A stretch of DNA of 64,000 bases from Candidatus Anammoxibacter sp. (GTDB lineage: Bacteria; Planctomycetota; Brocadiia; Brocadiales; Anammoxibacteraceae). Shown one piece after another: positions 36,516-46,294 of this stretch (the first letter of the stretch is position 1; each line of letters starts with the position of its first letter). The stretch lies in assembly GCA_021777105.1 (NCBI GenBank), contig JAIQZQ010000038.1:1-64000 (forward strand), read 5' to 3'. Position numbers and translations under genes: made by a program. A model generated the notes under the pieces. The model did no database searches. It was not told where the DNA came from and saw only the letters and a list, made by a program, of their open reading frames with translations.

Positions 36516-37322
36516 TTACGGGTTTATTCTTATTTTTGGTTCGTTTTCCTTTTCACTCTCAGCAATAGGCTTTTTGCCCGACTGAAGCTTCTCGATCTTT
36601 TTTCTAATCTTCTCTTCCACTTTTGCGGCGCTTACTTCGTCTACATCAGTCATATCAAGGTCAAGCGCTAGCTCCTTTAACTCCTCAGCCTTTTTCTTTG
36701 CCGTTAATTGCACCTTTACTAAACGATCCTTATCATCGGCTAATGTCGCCTCCAATCTGGTATCATTCATATTTTGGTTTATAGTCCGAAAGCCGGCGGA
36801 CTGCAACTCTTTTATAACTATGTAAACCTGGCTTTGCGCCTCGGCAAGCGTATTTAACCTCCCGTTCATTTCATTCAGGATGTTGTGCGTTCTTATAGTA
36901 TCGGAAACGGTTTTGTTGTGGGAAGCAGTTGCATTAGTAAAAGTTATGTTCATGTTTTTTATGGCTATGGATGTGTTTTCCGTCTCTTTCAATATCTTTT
37001 CGTCAATATCCTTGTTACTCTCTTTTTCATTATCAATATCGTTGAGTAGTTCCGTTATTGTTCTAAATAAATCCTCCAGTCTCTTCCCTAAAGCAGCGGT
37101 TTCACTTATCTGTCCGGCAACTACATCTCTAAGATGCTCAAGTTTTTCACCGCTCCTTTCCAACCCACCTGAAATTTGCAATGCATCACTGGAGGCTTTA
37201 TTAATTATATCGTATGACTTTTGCCTGGAGCGGCCCTCTTCTTTGGCCATGTTTTGGGCTTTTCTCTCCATTTTGTTCATGGCATTTTCGGCCTGGTTTA
37301 TAAGATCGTCTATATCAATCAT
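36516..37322 (-). CDS. Coiled-coil protein, shorter paralog
   Basis: 268 residues, nearly all helical coiled coil to ~165 (MDDLINQ-type start, heptads such as LGKRLEDLFRTITELLNDI). A C-terminal ~70-residue module (YIVIKELQSAGFRTI, then DKDRLVKVQLT and ELALDLDMTDVDEV) follows, with a basic tail. It is homologous to the next gene over its coiled coil and C-terminal module. AAGGAGG precedes the start. No membrane segment. Probably a soluble scaffold in the system. Confidence 0.8.
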   Translation of the reverse strand: MIDIDDLINQAENAMNKMERKAQNMAKEEGRSRQKSYDIINKASSDALQISGGLERSGEKLEHLRDVVAGQISETAALGKRLEDLFRTITELLNDIDNEKESNKDIDEKILKETENTSIAIKNMNITFTNATASHNKTVSDTIRTHNILNEMNGRLNTLAEAQSQVYIVIKELQSAGFRTINQNMNDTRLEATLADDKDRLVKVQLTAKKKAEELKELALDLDMTDVDEVSAAKVEEKIRKKIEKLQSGKKPIAESEKENEPKIRINP

Positions 37323-37328
37323 GCGCTT

Positions 37329-38423
37329 TTACGCCTCCTTTGTTTGCGGCATTACCGTTTTATTATGCGATTTATTAATTGCTGATTTCTCTTTTAAACT
37401 GTAACTTTTAGAGCTTTTCCAGGCTATTTCAGGCAATCCGCCTGGTTTTCGCCGGTCAGGATGGCTAACATGAGATTTATCAATTATCACTGCTCCGCCA
37501 AGGTCATCAAGTATAATATCATTTAGTTCATCACATAATGAGCTGCCGCCTTCCATGTCGCAATCGCTTATATCAAGCTCTAAAAGTATATCGTCGCTGG
37601 ACTCCTGACGGTGGGAAACCATAAACGCGACAACGCGCTCATCACTATCTTTTAAAAACGCTTCAACGCCAAGCTCGGAGACTTTGCACTGTATCAGATT
37701 GTAATCCTGATCAATAAGGTTTTGAAGAACGGTATATGCAGCGGCCTCGGAATTCTTCAAACTATCTATCATTAATGCCATCTGACCAAATTGTTGAGTC
37801 CATTTATTGAGATTCGCGTCTAGTTCACCCTTAATTATAGACCATTCACCATATACCTGGCTAAAACTCTTTAATTCTGCATTGGTTAAGCTCCATGTCT
37901 CGCTCAGATTATTTTCAATACTTTGCCCTTCGCTTTTACTGTTTTCAATATCCTCCGTTAAATTGTTGGCATCCTGAAAAAGAGTTTCCAATTTCGAGCC
38001 TATATCCTTAACAGCTTGTAATTCTGACGTTACGGTTTTTGTGAGACTCTCTAAATGTTGATCGGACGTTGCCAAGCCATTTGCAATATTCTCACTCTCG
38101 GTTGCGGCATTTTCAACTTTTTGCCTTCCTGCGCGTTCCATATTTATACTTTCCCGCTCAGCCTGTTTTACTTCGTTCTCAAGGTTTTGCAGCTTTGCGG
38201 CGGCGTTTTTTATCAATAAGCCGGCCTCGTTAAGCTTTGAGAAGGATTGATTACGCAATGAGGAGACGGCCCTCTCCATATTATATAAACTGTTGCGCGT
38301 TGCGTTTATTTCAGATGAAACCTGGTTGCATTGATTAACGCAGCTACGTATGCTTTGCCGGCATTCATTCCGCCACTTTTGGTTGCGCGATTCTCTTATG
38401 CTTACAGTTGTATGATTGCTCAT
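37329..38423 (-). CDS. Coiled-coil protein, longer paralog
   Basis: 364 residues, coiled coil from ~10 to 235 (Ser/Asn-rich heptads, VSSLRNQSFSKLNEAGLL). A C-terminal module shared with the shorter paralog (YTVLQNLIDQDYNLI, then DERVVAFMVSHRQ and LLELDISDCD) and an extra ~80-residue tail follow. AAGGAGG precedes the start. The next gene begins six bases after its stop. The two paralogs probably form homo- or hetero-oligomers (inference). Confidence 0.8.
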   Translation of the reverse strand: MSNHTTVSIRESRNQKWRNECRQSIRSCVNQCNQVSSEINATRNSLYNMERAVSSLRNQSFSKLNEAGLLIKNAAAKLQNLENEVKQAERESINMERAGRQKVENAATESENIANGLATSDQHLESLTKTVTSELQAVKDIGSKLETLFQDANNLTEDIENSKSEGQSIENNLSETWSLTNAELKSFSQVYGEWSIIKGELDANLNKWTQQFGQMALMIDSLKNSEAAAYTVLQNLIDQDYNLIQCKVSELGVEAFLKDSDERVVAFMVSHRQESSDDILLELDISDCDMEGGSSLCDELNDIILDDLGGAVIIDKSHVSHPDRRKPGGLPEIAWKSSKSYSLKEKSAINKSHNKTVMPQTKEA

Positions 38424-38475
38424 TATTTACCTCCTTTTGGTTTGTAATAGCATTAGACATAATGATCTAAACAAG

Positions 38476-41400
38476 CTATTCGTTAGACCTTGCGAAAGTG
38501 TCAGCCGCCAGCGCCATAGCCCTGCCATACTCTAATTTATCCATCTCATATCTGTCTTTTTCCAATCTGTTTAAGCATGTCCTTGTATAGGCCTCCCGGT
38601 TCTTTTCTATTATAGCTTTTTCGCTTATCTCAATCAGGCTTTCCATCTTTTTTTTGTTATCCTTAATCTTTTGAACAATCTCATTAAAACTGTTGTTACA
38701 TTTTGTATTTTCCGACTCCAAAAATTCAATTGATTTGTGAATATTAGACGCCTGCTTGCTTAGTTCCTCAAAACGCGACCGGCTGACCTCCAAGTCGCTA
38801 GTTAACCTCTTTTGAATAGCGTCAACACGTTTCTTCTCCTTTCTAATTATCTCCTCTTCCTTAATCATTTTTGCGTTTATGCGTTCATATTCGCGTTTAG
38901 CCTCTTCTAAATCATGGATTACTGGAAGCATGTCTCTCTCAATTTTTTTCTCTTTTATTATAAGATCATCAATTTCATTTCGTAATTTAGCGGCCTCAAT
39001 TTCAAGCCTTTCTATTGCGTTTTGAATTGAGTTAAGCTCCTGGCTAACTGAATGTATCTTATATTGGGTCTCCTCTATATCTCTATCGCAGTTTTGAAGA
39101 TTTGTACGCGCAACATCCACATTATTGCTAGCTGAGGCCGCAACTTCTTCAGAAGCTCTAATGTGACGGGCTAAGTTATTTGATTCTTTATTTATCTTAT
39201 TAATATTTCTATTTCTATTGTCGATTTCTATATACTGCCTATTTCTTTGGCGTTTAACGCGGGAGTTATCTCGTTTAATACCGTTTATTTCCGACCTCGC
39301 TCTATCGCGCCGATTAATAAGGTTTCGACGTGACGGATCGTCATAATTAGTGAAACTAAGTTGTCTATTAACCCTATTAAGCTCATCTATAAGGCTATTC
39401 ATTTCATCTATATTATTTGAAAGTTGATAATCCATTTCTCTTATCTCTTCTGAAAGGCTATTGATATCATATTCAAGGCGGGATTTCTGATCCTGAAGTT
39501 TGTTATAGTCTTGACCTCTTGAACGGTTAAGCCTATTTTGTTCATTTGTTACATCGCTTAATTCTTGAACTGAGCTATCAAATTGTTGTTGTAACATAAC
39601 TCTATTATTCTTTAAACTATTAAGTTGATTTTGAAAGTTAGAGAGCTGTTTAGAAGCGTTTTCTCTATTTCTACGATTTATGTCAATCTCAGACTTCAAA
39701 GAGTGAAGCATTTTTGTTAGGTTATTCCTGGCGTCTATAAATAGGGCCATTTGCGCTTCTAATTTAATTTTTCTACGCGTCAAATGATCTATTCTCTCCG
39801 TTAACTCTTTTAATTGTTTGTCTATGATTGAAAGGTCAACCATTTTACCGGTTGCAAAGGCCTGATACCTGGTTATCTGCAACTTTAGCTCTAGATATTG
39901 CTCTTCCTGTTTAGATCGGTTAGTCTCAATGTCTATCTGGACGCCCATTTTTTCATAAATTCGTTTATTAGTATCTTCGTACAATCTTTGAAGTTTCGCA
40001 AATACATCATCCTTTTCATTTGCTAACTTTTGAAGAGTTCTGCTTAAAGCCTCCCGATCAATGAATATGCCATACCCTGAGCTTCTTAGCGCTCTTTCTG
40101 CCTGGTTGCGTATATGTGGCTCTTCTGAGTCAAAGACGTATGGAATCAAAACATTTATCATCTCCGCGTTGCCTGTCTTAGCGGCTGCTTCCATCAATAT
40201 CTGAAGAAATGGGCAAGGTTTTTTATTACTAAATATTTCAAAATAGTGGGCGCAAAATTTCCACACTTCCCATGAATCTAACTTTAATGTCATGGCAAGA
40301 AGGTCTGGTATAAGAGGATTGGTAGATGGATTATTCAATGCAAAACCGGCTAGTAGATCGTGTATGTTTGACGGGTTTATCTTAAAAAGGCATGCTGCCG
40401 CTGATTTGCGGCGTTCCAGAGAGCTGTCTATATCGCTCATTATCTCCAATAACCACGCGATAACAACACGGTCGCTCTCAAGCCCGGCCCATCTGTTTAT
40501 TCTGCATAGCCGTTGTCTATAACTATTTGATTCATCTTTTGATATTTTTTCAGTGGACTCATTTTCCATATTTACAGTAAGACCGGATGTAAATTCAGAT
40601 ATGTAATCCAGGCCTATCTGAAATATGTGCTGTTTCTTAGTATTTCTAAACTCCACTAAAAATTTCGGCCATTTCTCTTCCTCTTTAGCGCTTATTAACT
40701 GCCTTGCCGCAGGCAGTTTGTTCACCACATTTATTGCGGCTTTACAAACCTTTGCATTTTCAGGCCATTCATTAATAATCTCAACAATATCATTTAAAAT
40801 TTTTGAATTTGCAAACAAAACGCGTTGGATATTTTCATCAATCTTATATGTCGCATTCCGATTATATATCTTCAGTTCTGTTAATAACTCGTCACAATAA
40901 GGTGTTTTGTTGTAACTAAATTGTTGATACCATTTTTCAAGCAGATTCAAGCTGTCAATTAGCCTATCCGGCGAAGTTGTCGTTTGTAAACCTCTAGAAA
41001 CATTATCAACAAAGGCGCAGTCTACTTTCTCAAAAGATTGGCGGCCTAATTCCCGTTTAATGACGCTTTCCGTAATTTTTGGAGCATTGCATGTCCGCAA
41101 AGCGTCCGTAATCCACCCTGCGGCTATCTTGCCAAGCGCCCTGGAAGAATCTTTTTCATTATCGTTAATCAACATAAACAGGCATCTAACACATTCTTCG
41201 GCAAAGCCCTTAGGGAATGACACCTCAAATATACGCCGCAGGTTAAGCATGAATTTTATAGGCTCCATCAGGAATTTTTGTCTGTTTACACTTAACTCAG
41301 TTCTGATCACACGTATAAAATCAGACCGCACATGTCCAGAATCTTTATAATCCTCCATTGTAAAAGAGAGTAGATCATTTATACTTTGTTTTGCATTCTC

Positions 41401-41634
41401 ATCCTGAAACATATCCGTATAATATTGCCCACAGATTCTTCTAATATCTTCACGCCGCGATTTCAGCCCCACAAGCAGGACTCTTTGCCATAGGTCTTGT
41501 GAGTATTTGCCTTCAGCTAAAGCGTCTTTAATAACTGTCAACTGATCAACGGCTGTATCATGAGTCTGATATTTTTCATCAATAAAGTCCTGAATAATAC
41601 GCAGCTCATCTGATTTTTTGTAATATGTTTTCAT
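38476..41634 (-). CDS. HEAT-like plus giant coiled-coil protein
   Basis: 1052 residues. The first ~560 look like alpha-solenoid repeats (KFMLNLRRIFEVSFPKGFA, HIRNQAERALRSSGYGIFI). The remaining ~490 form one long coiled coil rich in Asn, Arg and Glu (RIDHLTRRKIKLEAQMAL, SRLEYDINSLSEEIREMD). There are no membrane segments, Walker motifs or known enzymatic motifs. Starts with an ATGA overlap on the preceding membrane protein gene. Its length suggests a filament or a lattice platform. Not assigned to a family. Confidence 0.8.
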   Translation of the reverse strand: MKTYYKKSDELRIIQDFIDEKYQTHDTAVDQLTVIKDALAEGKYSQDLWQRVLLVGLKSRREDIRRICGQYYTDMFQDENAKQSINDLLSFTMEDYKDSGHVRSDFIRVIRTELSVNRQKFLMEPIKFMLNLRRIFEVSFPKGFAEECVRCLFMLINDNEKDSSRALGKIAAGWITDALRTCNAPKITESVIKRELGRQSFEKVDCAFVDNVSRGLQTTTSPDRLIDSLNLLEKWYQQFSYNKTPYCDELLTELKIYNRNATYKIDENIQRVLFANSKILNDIVEIINEWPENAKVCKAAINVVNKLPAARQLISAKEEEKWPKFLVEFRNTKKQHIFQIGLDYISEFTSGLTVNMENESTEKISKDESNSYRQRLCRINRWAGLESDRVVIAWLLEIMSDIDSSLERRKSAAACLFKINPSNIHDLLAGFALNNPSTNPLIPDLLAMTLKLDSWEVWKFCAHYFEIFSNKKPCPFLQILMEAAAKTGNAEMINVLIPYVFDSEEPHIRNQAERALRSSGYGIFIDREALSRTLQKLANEKDDVFAKLQRLYEDTNKRIYEKMGVQIDIETNRSKQEEQYLELKLQITRYQAFATGKMVDLSIIDKQLKELTERIDHLTRRKIKLEAQMALFIDARNNLTKMLHSLKSEIDINRRNRENASKQLSNFQNQLNSLKNNRVMLQQQFDSSVQELSDVTNEQNRLNRSRGQDYNKLQDQKSRLEYDINSLSEEIREMDYQLSNNIDEMNSLIDELNRVNRQLSFTNYDDPSRRNLINRRDRARSEINGIKRDNSRVKRQRNRQYIEIDNRNRNINKINKESNNLARHIRASEEVAASASNNVDVARTNLQNCDRDIEETQYKIHSVSQELNSIQNAIERLEIEAAKLRNEIDDLIIKEKKIERDMLPVIHDLEEAKREYERINAKMIKEEEIIRKEKKRVDAIQKRLTSDLEVSRSRFEELSKQASNIHKSIEFLESENTKCNNSFNEIVQKIKDNKKKMESLIEISEKAIIEKNREAYTRTCLNRLEKDRYEMDKLEYGRAMALAADTFARSNE

Positions 41635-43883
41635 AATAGTCCTTTTACGACATGGTATATCAATGTTACAAGTATGCCGCCAAGGCTTGCGGCATTAGCT
41701 ATCTGTATTTTTGTAGGTCTCTTTATCAATTGAGCGATATTGGCGGTTTCTTGCATCTGTTCAATGATATCGCCAAGTTGGTTTTCATTCTCAATGGTTT
41801 TTGCGCTTATTTTATCAACATGATCAACCATCTTACTAGTGATCTCACATAAACCCGCGCTAATGTTATCAGTTAAAGCTTTGATCAAATCCTTGTTAAG
41901 CCCTTTTTGCTCCATGGATATATCATTCATCATTGCGCTTAATGATTCAAATAGAGCTTTAAGTCTGTTAAGGGCATCCTCCATCGCATCAAGTCCTTTT
42001 AGATATTTTTCGTCATGTTCAATTGTAGCCTTTGCAAGAGACGCCGCCGATTTTACCTGATTATTAATCTGCCACTGCGCAAGTTTATTGATCAGCTTCT
42101 TTATTTCAGTAAGTTGTGCGGTAAAACTTTTTTTAAGCTCCTGATCCTTTAGTGTAAAACTGTCTATAAAACCTTGTTGCTCCACTTTTATCTCATCAAA
42201 TTGCGACTTTGCGTCTCCAACTGCATTATTAACCAAACTGGTTAATGACGCAATCAGCTTTTCAGCCTCAACGGAAACCTTTTTATGAAACTCGTGATAG
42301 TCATTTATAAATTTATCAGATGTTTTTCCGAGCAGGTTGTACAGCTCTTTTTCATTATCAGCGGCCCGTTTCTGGATATTATCAAGAATCTCCGCATATT
42401 GAGCCGGCATGGTTTCTGCGCATTTTGAAACTGAATCTAAAGAAGTTGCAGCTTCTTTTAAGTTTTGTGTGATAACGGGCAGATCGTTTTTGAGAGTCTC
42501 ACGGATGACGCTATCCTGTTCAACTTGCTTGACAAAGTTATCGACGATATTTCTGAATTCCCTATGCTCAGCTTCAATTTTCTCCAGATTAGTTTGAAAT
42601 AACTCGTGTATTTTCTCAGCGTGAAGTTTTTCATCAACGCCGCGATGTTGATTTAAGCTTGCAAGTTCATTTAGTTCTTTAGTAATCCTCTCCTGTGTTT
42701 GATGCACGGCATCCGCCACCTTTGAGAGCGAGCCGGTTGCCGTCTTAGCGTCGTTAAAATAACGATCAAGCCTATGGCCAAGTTCTGTAATTCCATTTAT
42801 AGATGCGCCTAGTTGATCTATCCAACTCTCAACTATCTCCGTATCGCTAAGATTACGCACTACATTAATGAGTTCAGCGGTGGTTTTTCCTAAAGTATTT
42901 GCCATGCTATCATAGCTTGTAGTGAGAGATTGTCTTAAAGCGTCAATATTTTTCTGTGTCGGTTCGAGCCCCTGGCATATCTGCGTGGCAACCGCGTTAG
43001 AGAGAGAATCCGGTATATTATTTACAGCTTTTGAATGTTCCTGTATAGCTTCTTTCATGGCGGAATTGTGCTTAGAAAGGGTTTGAAGCGATTCAGTTAT
43101 AGAAGCTTTCTCCGTAAATCTATCTTCAACCTTTTTGGTAATCTGATCCGGCGTCACTTTGATTACATTTTTTAGCGTGGCAACTCCATTTTTTAGTTCC
43201 CCAAATGATTCGTTCATATTGCCGAGCAAATCTACCGTTAATTTTCGTTGCGAATGTTCTTGTATAGGAGCCAGGGCATAGGCGACAATCTCGTCAAGTA
43301 TGTTGATTATGTTGGTGTTATAATAATCCAGTCCTCCGTTCCAAAGGCGAATGCCCCCCCAAATTACAAACGAAAAAATTAGAGCCAGATTTTGCGTCGT
43401 ATAATCAGCTATAGGCTCATAGCCGGCATATGGCCCCTTCCAAAATATTAAAGGGCAAACCATGCCTAAAAGAAAAAATATATCCTGCCTAAACCCTATG
43501 TGCCTGGATGGATTATCAAATGCTCTACCCATTCCCATTGAATTAGCGGAGCTTAAAGCGGCCTCTATTGATGTTAATCTCCCTTTGATCTGTGATACTA
43601 GCGATGGCTTTATTGATAATCTTATAGGGTGCGCGCTTTCATCTTGTTCTCTGTAAATGGAGTCTAATTCTACCTTAGCGCCGGCTAAAGCCTCTTTAAT
43701 TTTGTCGTCAAACGCAAAGATAGTATTTTTATCATTTGACTTTTTAGGAGGTTCCATGATTGTATTACGCAAGTCTACGCAAATATTTAGTATTGATTTG
43801 CACGTTTTGGCCCGGGCAATAACCACCCATGAGTAAATGCATAAAAATATAATAGTTGCGCCAAGAAAAACAAATGTAATCAT
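41631..43883 (-). CDS. Membrane-anchored coiled-coil protein, ExbB/ZorA-like topology
   Basis: 750 residues. TM1 at 3-22, a ~110-residue loop, then two close hydrophobic segments at ~134-148 and ~164-183, a long coiled coil (190-715, for example TKKVEDRFTEKASITESLQT), and a C-terminal TM at ~726-748. The TM1-loop-TM2-TM3-tail order recalls the MotA/TolQ/ExbB proton-channel fold of ZorA, but clear sequence motifs are lacking and a C-terminal helix is extra. AAGGAGA lies upstream. Likely the membrane anchor of the system. No ZorB- or MotB-like partner is nearby. Confidence 0.75.
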   Translation of the reverse strand: MITFVFLGATIIFLCIYSWVVIARAKTCKSILNICVDLRNTIMEPPKKSNDKNTIFAFDDKIKEALAGAKVELDSIYREQDESAHPIRLSIKPSLVSQIKGRLTSIEAALSSANSMGMGRAFDNPSRHIGFRQDIFFLLGMVCPLIFWKGPYAGYEPIADYTTQNLALIFSFVIWGGIRLWNGGLDYYNTNIINILDEIVAYALAPIQEHSQRKLTVDLLGNMNESFGELKNGVATLKNVIKVTPDQITKKVEDRFTEKASITESLQTLSKHNSAMKEAIQEHSKAVNNIPDSLSNAVATQICQGLEPTQKNIDALRQSLTTSYDSMANTLGKTTAELINVVRNLSDTEIVESWIDQLGASINGITELGHRLDRYFNDAKTATGSLSKVADAVHQTQERITKELNELASLNQHRGVDEKLHAEKIHELFQTNLEKIEAEHREFRNIVDNFVKQVEQDSVIRETLKNDLPVITQNLKEAATSLDSVSKCAETMPAQYAEILDNIQKRAADNEKELYNLLGKTSDKFINDYHEFHKKVSVEAEKLIASLTSLVNNAVGDAKSQFDEIKVEQQGFIDSFTLKDQELKKSFTAQLTEIKKLINKLAQWQINNQVKSAASLAKATIEHDEKYLKGLDAMEDALNRLKALFESLSAMMNDISMEQKGLNKDLIKALTDNISAGLCEITSKMVDHVDKISAKTIENENQLGDIIEQMQETANIAQLIKRPTKIQIANAASLGGILVTLIYHVVKGLL

Positions 43884-43918
43884 TTTTTTCTCCTTCGTTA
43901 AGTTAAATTGTTTTATAT

Positions 43919-45934
43919 TTACGTTTGCGCACGCAGAACTAATGCCATGGCTTTATTAAGATCAAGATCACACATTGAATTTGATATTTCACGCCAATCT
44001 TTTGGCCGCTCTTTTTCAGGTTTGCTTAGTTCAATTTCAATATAAGTTAATGCTATGTACAAGAGATATGAGGCAAAATCATTTACTTTATAAGTATTCG
44101 CAATAAAAGCGCTATTGTTCAGTATATTTCTATTAAAAAGAGATGCTACGAGTTCCAGTTTGTATGGATTGTCAGTTAAAATCAAGAGCTTCTCAAACTT
44201 AGCGCAGACGTTATTAAAGTTGACGTTTAAGACTTCATCATTCTCAAACTCCAGATATATTGCCGCAAGCAACTGGAAAAAGTCTACATCTTGCCTGTTG
44301 GTAAATGATATAAATGGACTCTTAATGATATTGTGAACCATATTCCAATCTCTCTCAACGGCAAAACTATATAAAATTGAATAGGCCGCTTCTTTTTCAA
44401 CCAATTCTTTCCAATAATCAAACTGAAACATAGGCAATGATATGAGTCCTGGATCAAACCTTAACAGTTCCGGTGTAAATTCTTCACGCACCAGGCCATA
44501 TTCCTGGTTTTTCTCAGCGGCTATCAAATTGACCATTTTCAAAGTAGGTTCCCCATAATCATTTTCGTAGAGCAACAACCTTAGTTTACGCCATGACTTT
44601 TCCTTTAAATATCGCAGGCACTTTTCAAGCAAGAAAAAAGGATCATCATTAAAATGTTGCGGAGCCGATTCTATTAACCTCCATGCCTTTGCAGGTTCTT
44701 TATCTCGCTCCGCGGCCCGAATCTGTAAAAGCCTGTAATCTATGCTAAATTCATAGTTGGGTTCGCAATTTTCTTTAACAAACTTTTCAAATTCATTTTG
44801 AGCCTTATAATATTCCCCCATTTCCATAAATTTTCTTATAACCATTTTCCTCAATTTAGGCGACGCGGTTTCTCTATTGTTGGTTTCATTATATTTATTA
44901 ATTGCATCATTATGCCGATTAATTCTGAACAATTCCTCAACCAGGAGCAACTGCATCTCGTCCTTGTCATTCTTGTCTATATCAGTGACGTTTAAGTGAA
45001 ACTGTAAAATATCCTCCCAATGAGGAGAGAAATCATTACCTTTGATCAAATCCGCTAATTTTCTAATAACAGACGTATTCACTACCCCTATAAGCTTAAT
45101 TGTCCCTAAACATTGGATTGCAAGTTGTTTGCAATTATTATTAACAGCTGCATTGCATATTTCAAGTAAAACGCTCAAATCCGGTTTACATCCCAATATG
45201 CTTTTTTCCAACAAATTAATACCGACATCCATCTCCCCCTTTTTTACGCGTATTAGCCCTATAAGTTGAAGTGTGGCATTGTCGCGTCCACCGGTTTCCT
45301 GGAATGCATTCAATTCGGCGTCATCTAATTGAAAAATATCAGATTTTTTATTGCTTAACCTTAATACTAAACGTCTTAATTTTAAGCTTTTAGGATGCAT
45401 GGCAGAGATACTCCTGAAACTGTTTTTTGCCGTTTGACTTTCGTCGTTTGAGTCAATAAGGTAAATAAGCGTAAATTCAGCTATTTTTCGTGAAAAAGGA
45501 TAGGTGGATTCAAGATTATTTAACATATTTTTAACAAATTGATTACGGTCTTCATACTCGCTATATTTAAGTAAACGCGCAATCTGAACATTGCGGCTTT
45601 GGGAGCCGCGCATTTGAACCAAGCGATTAAAAACATATATCGTAAAATATTTTATTAGTTTTGATTGTGAAGAGTTAAAAACAAGTTCGATTAAATCAAG
45701 TGAGATATTTGCGACGGATTCAAACTTGATTTGATTGTTTTTTTGTATAATAGAGATAAATAGTAAAACGAATTTCTTAAAATCTACGTCGTCAGACCGT
45801 GTTTGAGCAGCCTTAATCTCAATAAACAGTAGATGTAAATTCGCAAAACTCCAATCTGTGTTAGCGCTATTAGCGGTGGGGAGCTTTTGACTATAGTTAT
45901 ATATTGCATTGAAAGTTTCTGTCGTTGTCTGCAT
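43919..45934 (-). CDS. Helical-repeat protein, first gene of the seven-gene operon
   Basis: 671 residues, almost entirely helical and apparently an alpha-solenoid of TPR/HEAT-like hairpins (LLVEELFRINRHNDAINKYN, KLRKMVIRKFMEMGEYYKAQ). No signal peptide, membrane segment or catalytic motif. The start is ATG 45934 without a strong Shine-Dalgarno, after a 360-base repeat-containing gap. Probably a protein-binding scaffold or sensor. Family not recognised. Confidence 0.75.
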   Translation of the reverse strand: MQTTTETFNAIYNYSQKLPTANSANTDWSFANLHLLFIEIKAAQTRSDDVDFKKFVLLFISIIQKNNQIKFESVANISLDLIELVFNSSQSKLIKYFTIYVFNRLVQMRGSQSRNVQIARLLKYSEYEDRNQFVKNMLNNLESTYPFSRKIAEFTLIYLIDSNDESQTAKNSFRSISAMHPKSLKLRRLVLRLSNKKSDIFQLDDAELNAFQETGGRDNATLQLIGLIRVKKGEMDVGINLLEKSILGCKPDLSVLLEICNAAVNNNCKQLAIQCLGTIKLIGVVNTSVIRKLADLIKGNDFSPHWEDILQFHLNVTDIDKNDKDEMQLLLVEELFRINRHNDAINKYNETNNRETASPKLRKMVIRKFMEMGEYYKAQNEFEKFVKENCEPNYEFSIDYRLLQIRAAERDKEPAKAWRLIESAPQHFNDDPFFLLEKCLRYLKEKSWRKLRLLLYENDYGEPTLKMVNLIAAEKNQEYGLVREEFTPELLRFDPGLISLPMFQFDYWKELVEKEAAYSILYSFAVERDWNMVHNIIKSPFISFTNRQDVDFFQLLAAIYLEFENDEVLNVNFNNVCAKFEKLLILTDNPYKLELVASLFNRNILNNSAFIANTYKVNDFASYLLYIALTYIEIELSKPEKERPKDWREISNSMCDLDLNKAMALVLRAQT

Positions 45935-46294
45935 GTTTATTAAATGTTAACTGATTATAAAATAGTAAAGAGAAGTTAAAACAACAATAACCAGACGTTT
46001 TAATCGAGCGCTTTCGTTTTTACATATCACTGATAATCAATCGCCAATCACCGCTTTTACTGTTCTTGCTTTTCTAATAGCAAATGACTATTGACCAATG
46101 ACAGCGAAGCTCAACCGTCTATCATCTGCCTTTGATTTTGCATTTACTTTTACCGATAACCGATTACTGATCACCTATCACCGCTTTTGCTTTGCTCTTT
46201 ACGCTCCTTGTTCTTATCAAGTATCAAGTATCTATCAACCAATGACGAATGACTAATGACTAATCACAAATGACTAATGACACGCGAAGCGCTG
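45935..46294. repeat. Repeat-rich gap between CHAT gene B and the operon
   Basis: Near 45977-46009 there is a diverged copy of the CHAT-array spacer block (AACAACAATAACCAGACGTT). The middle and right hold words of the ATGACTAATGACTAATCAC and ATCACTGATAATCAATCG types (46025-46280). The operon promoter should lie here, but no clear -35/-10 pair was found. Confidence 0.5.
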
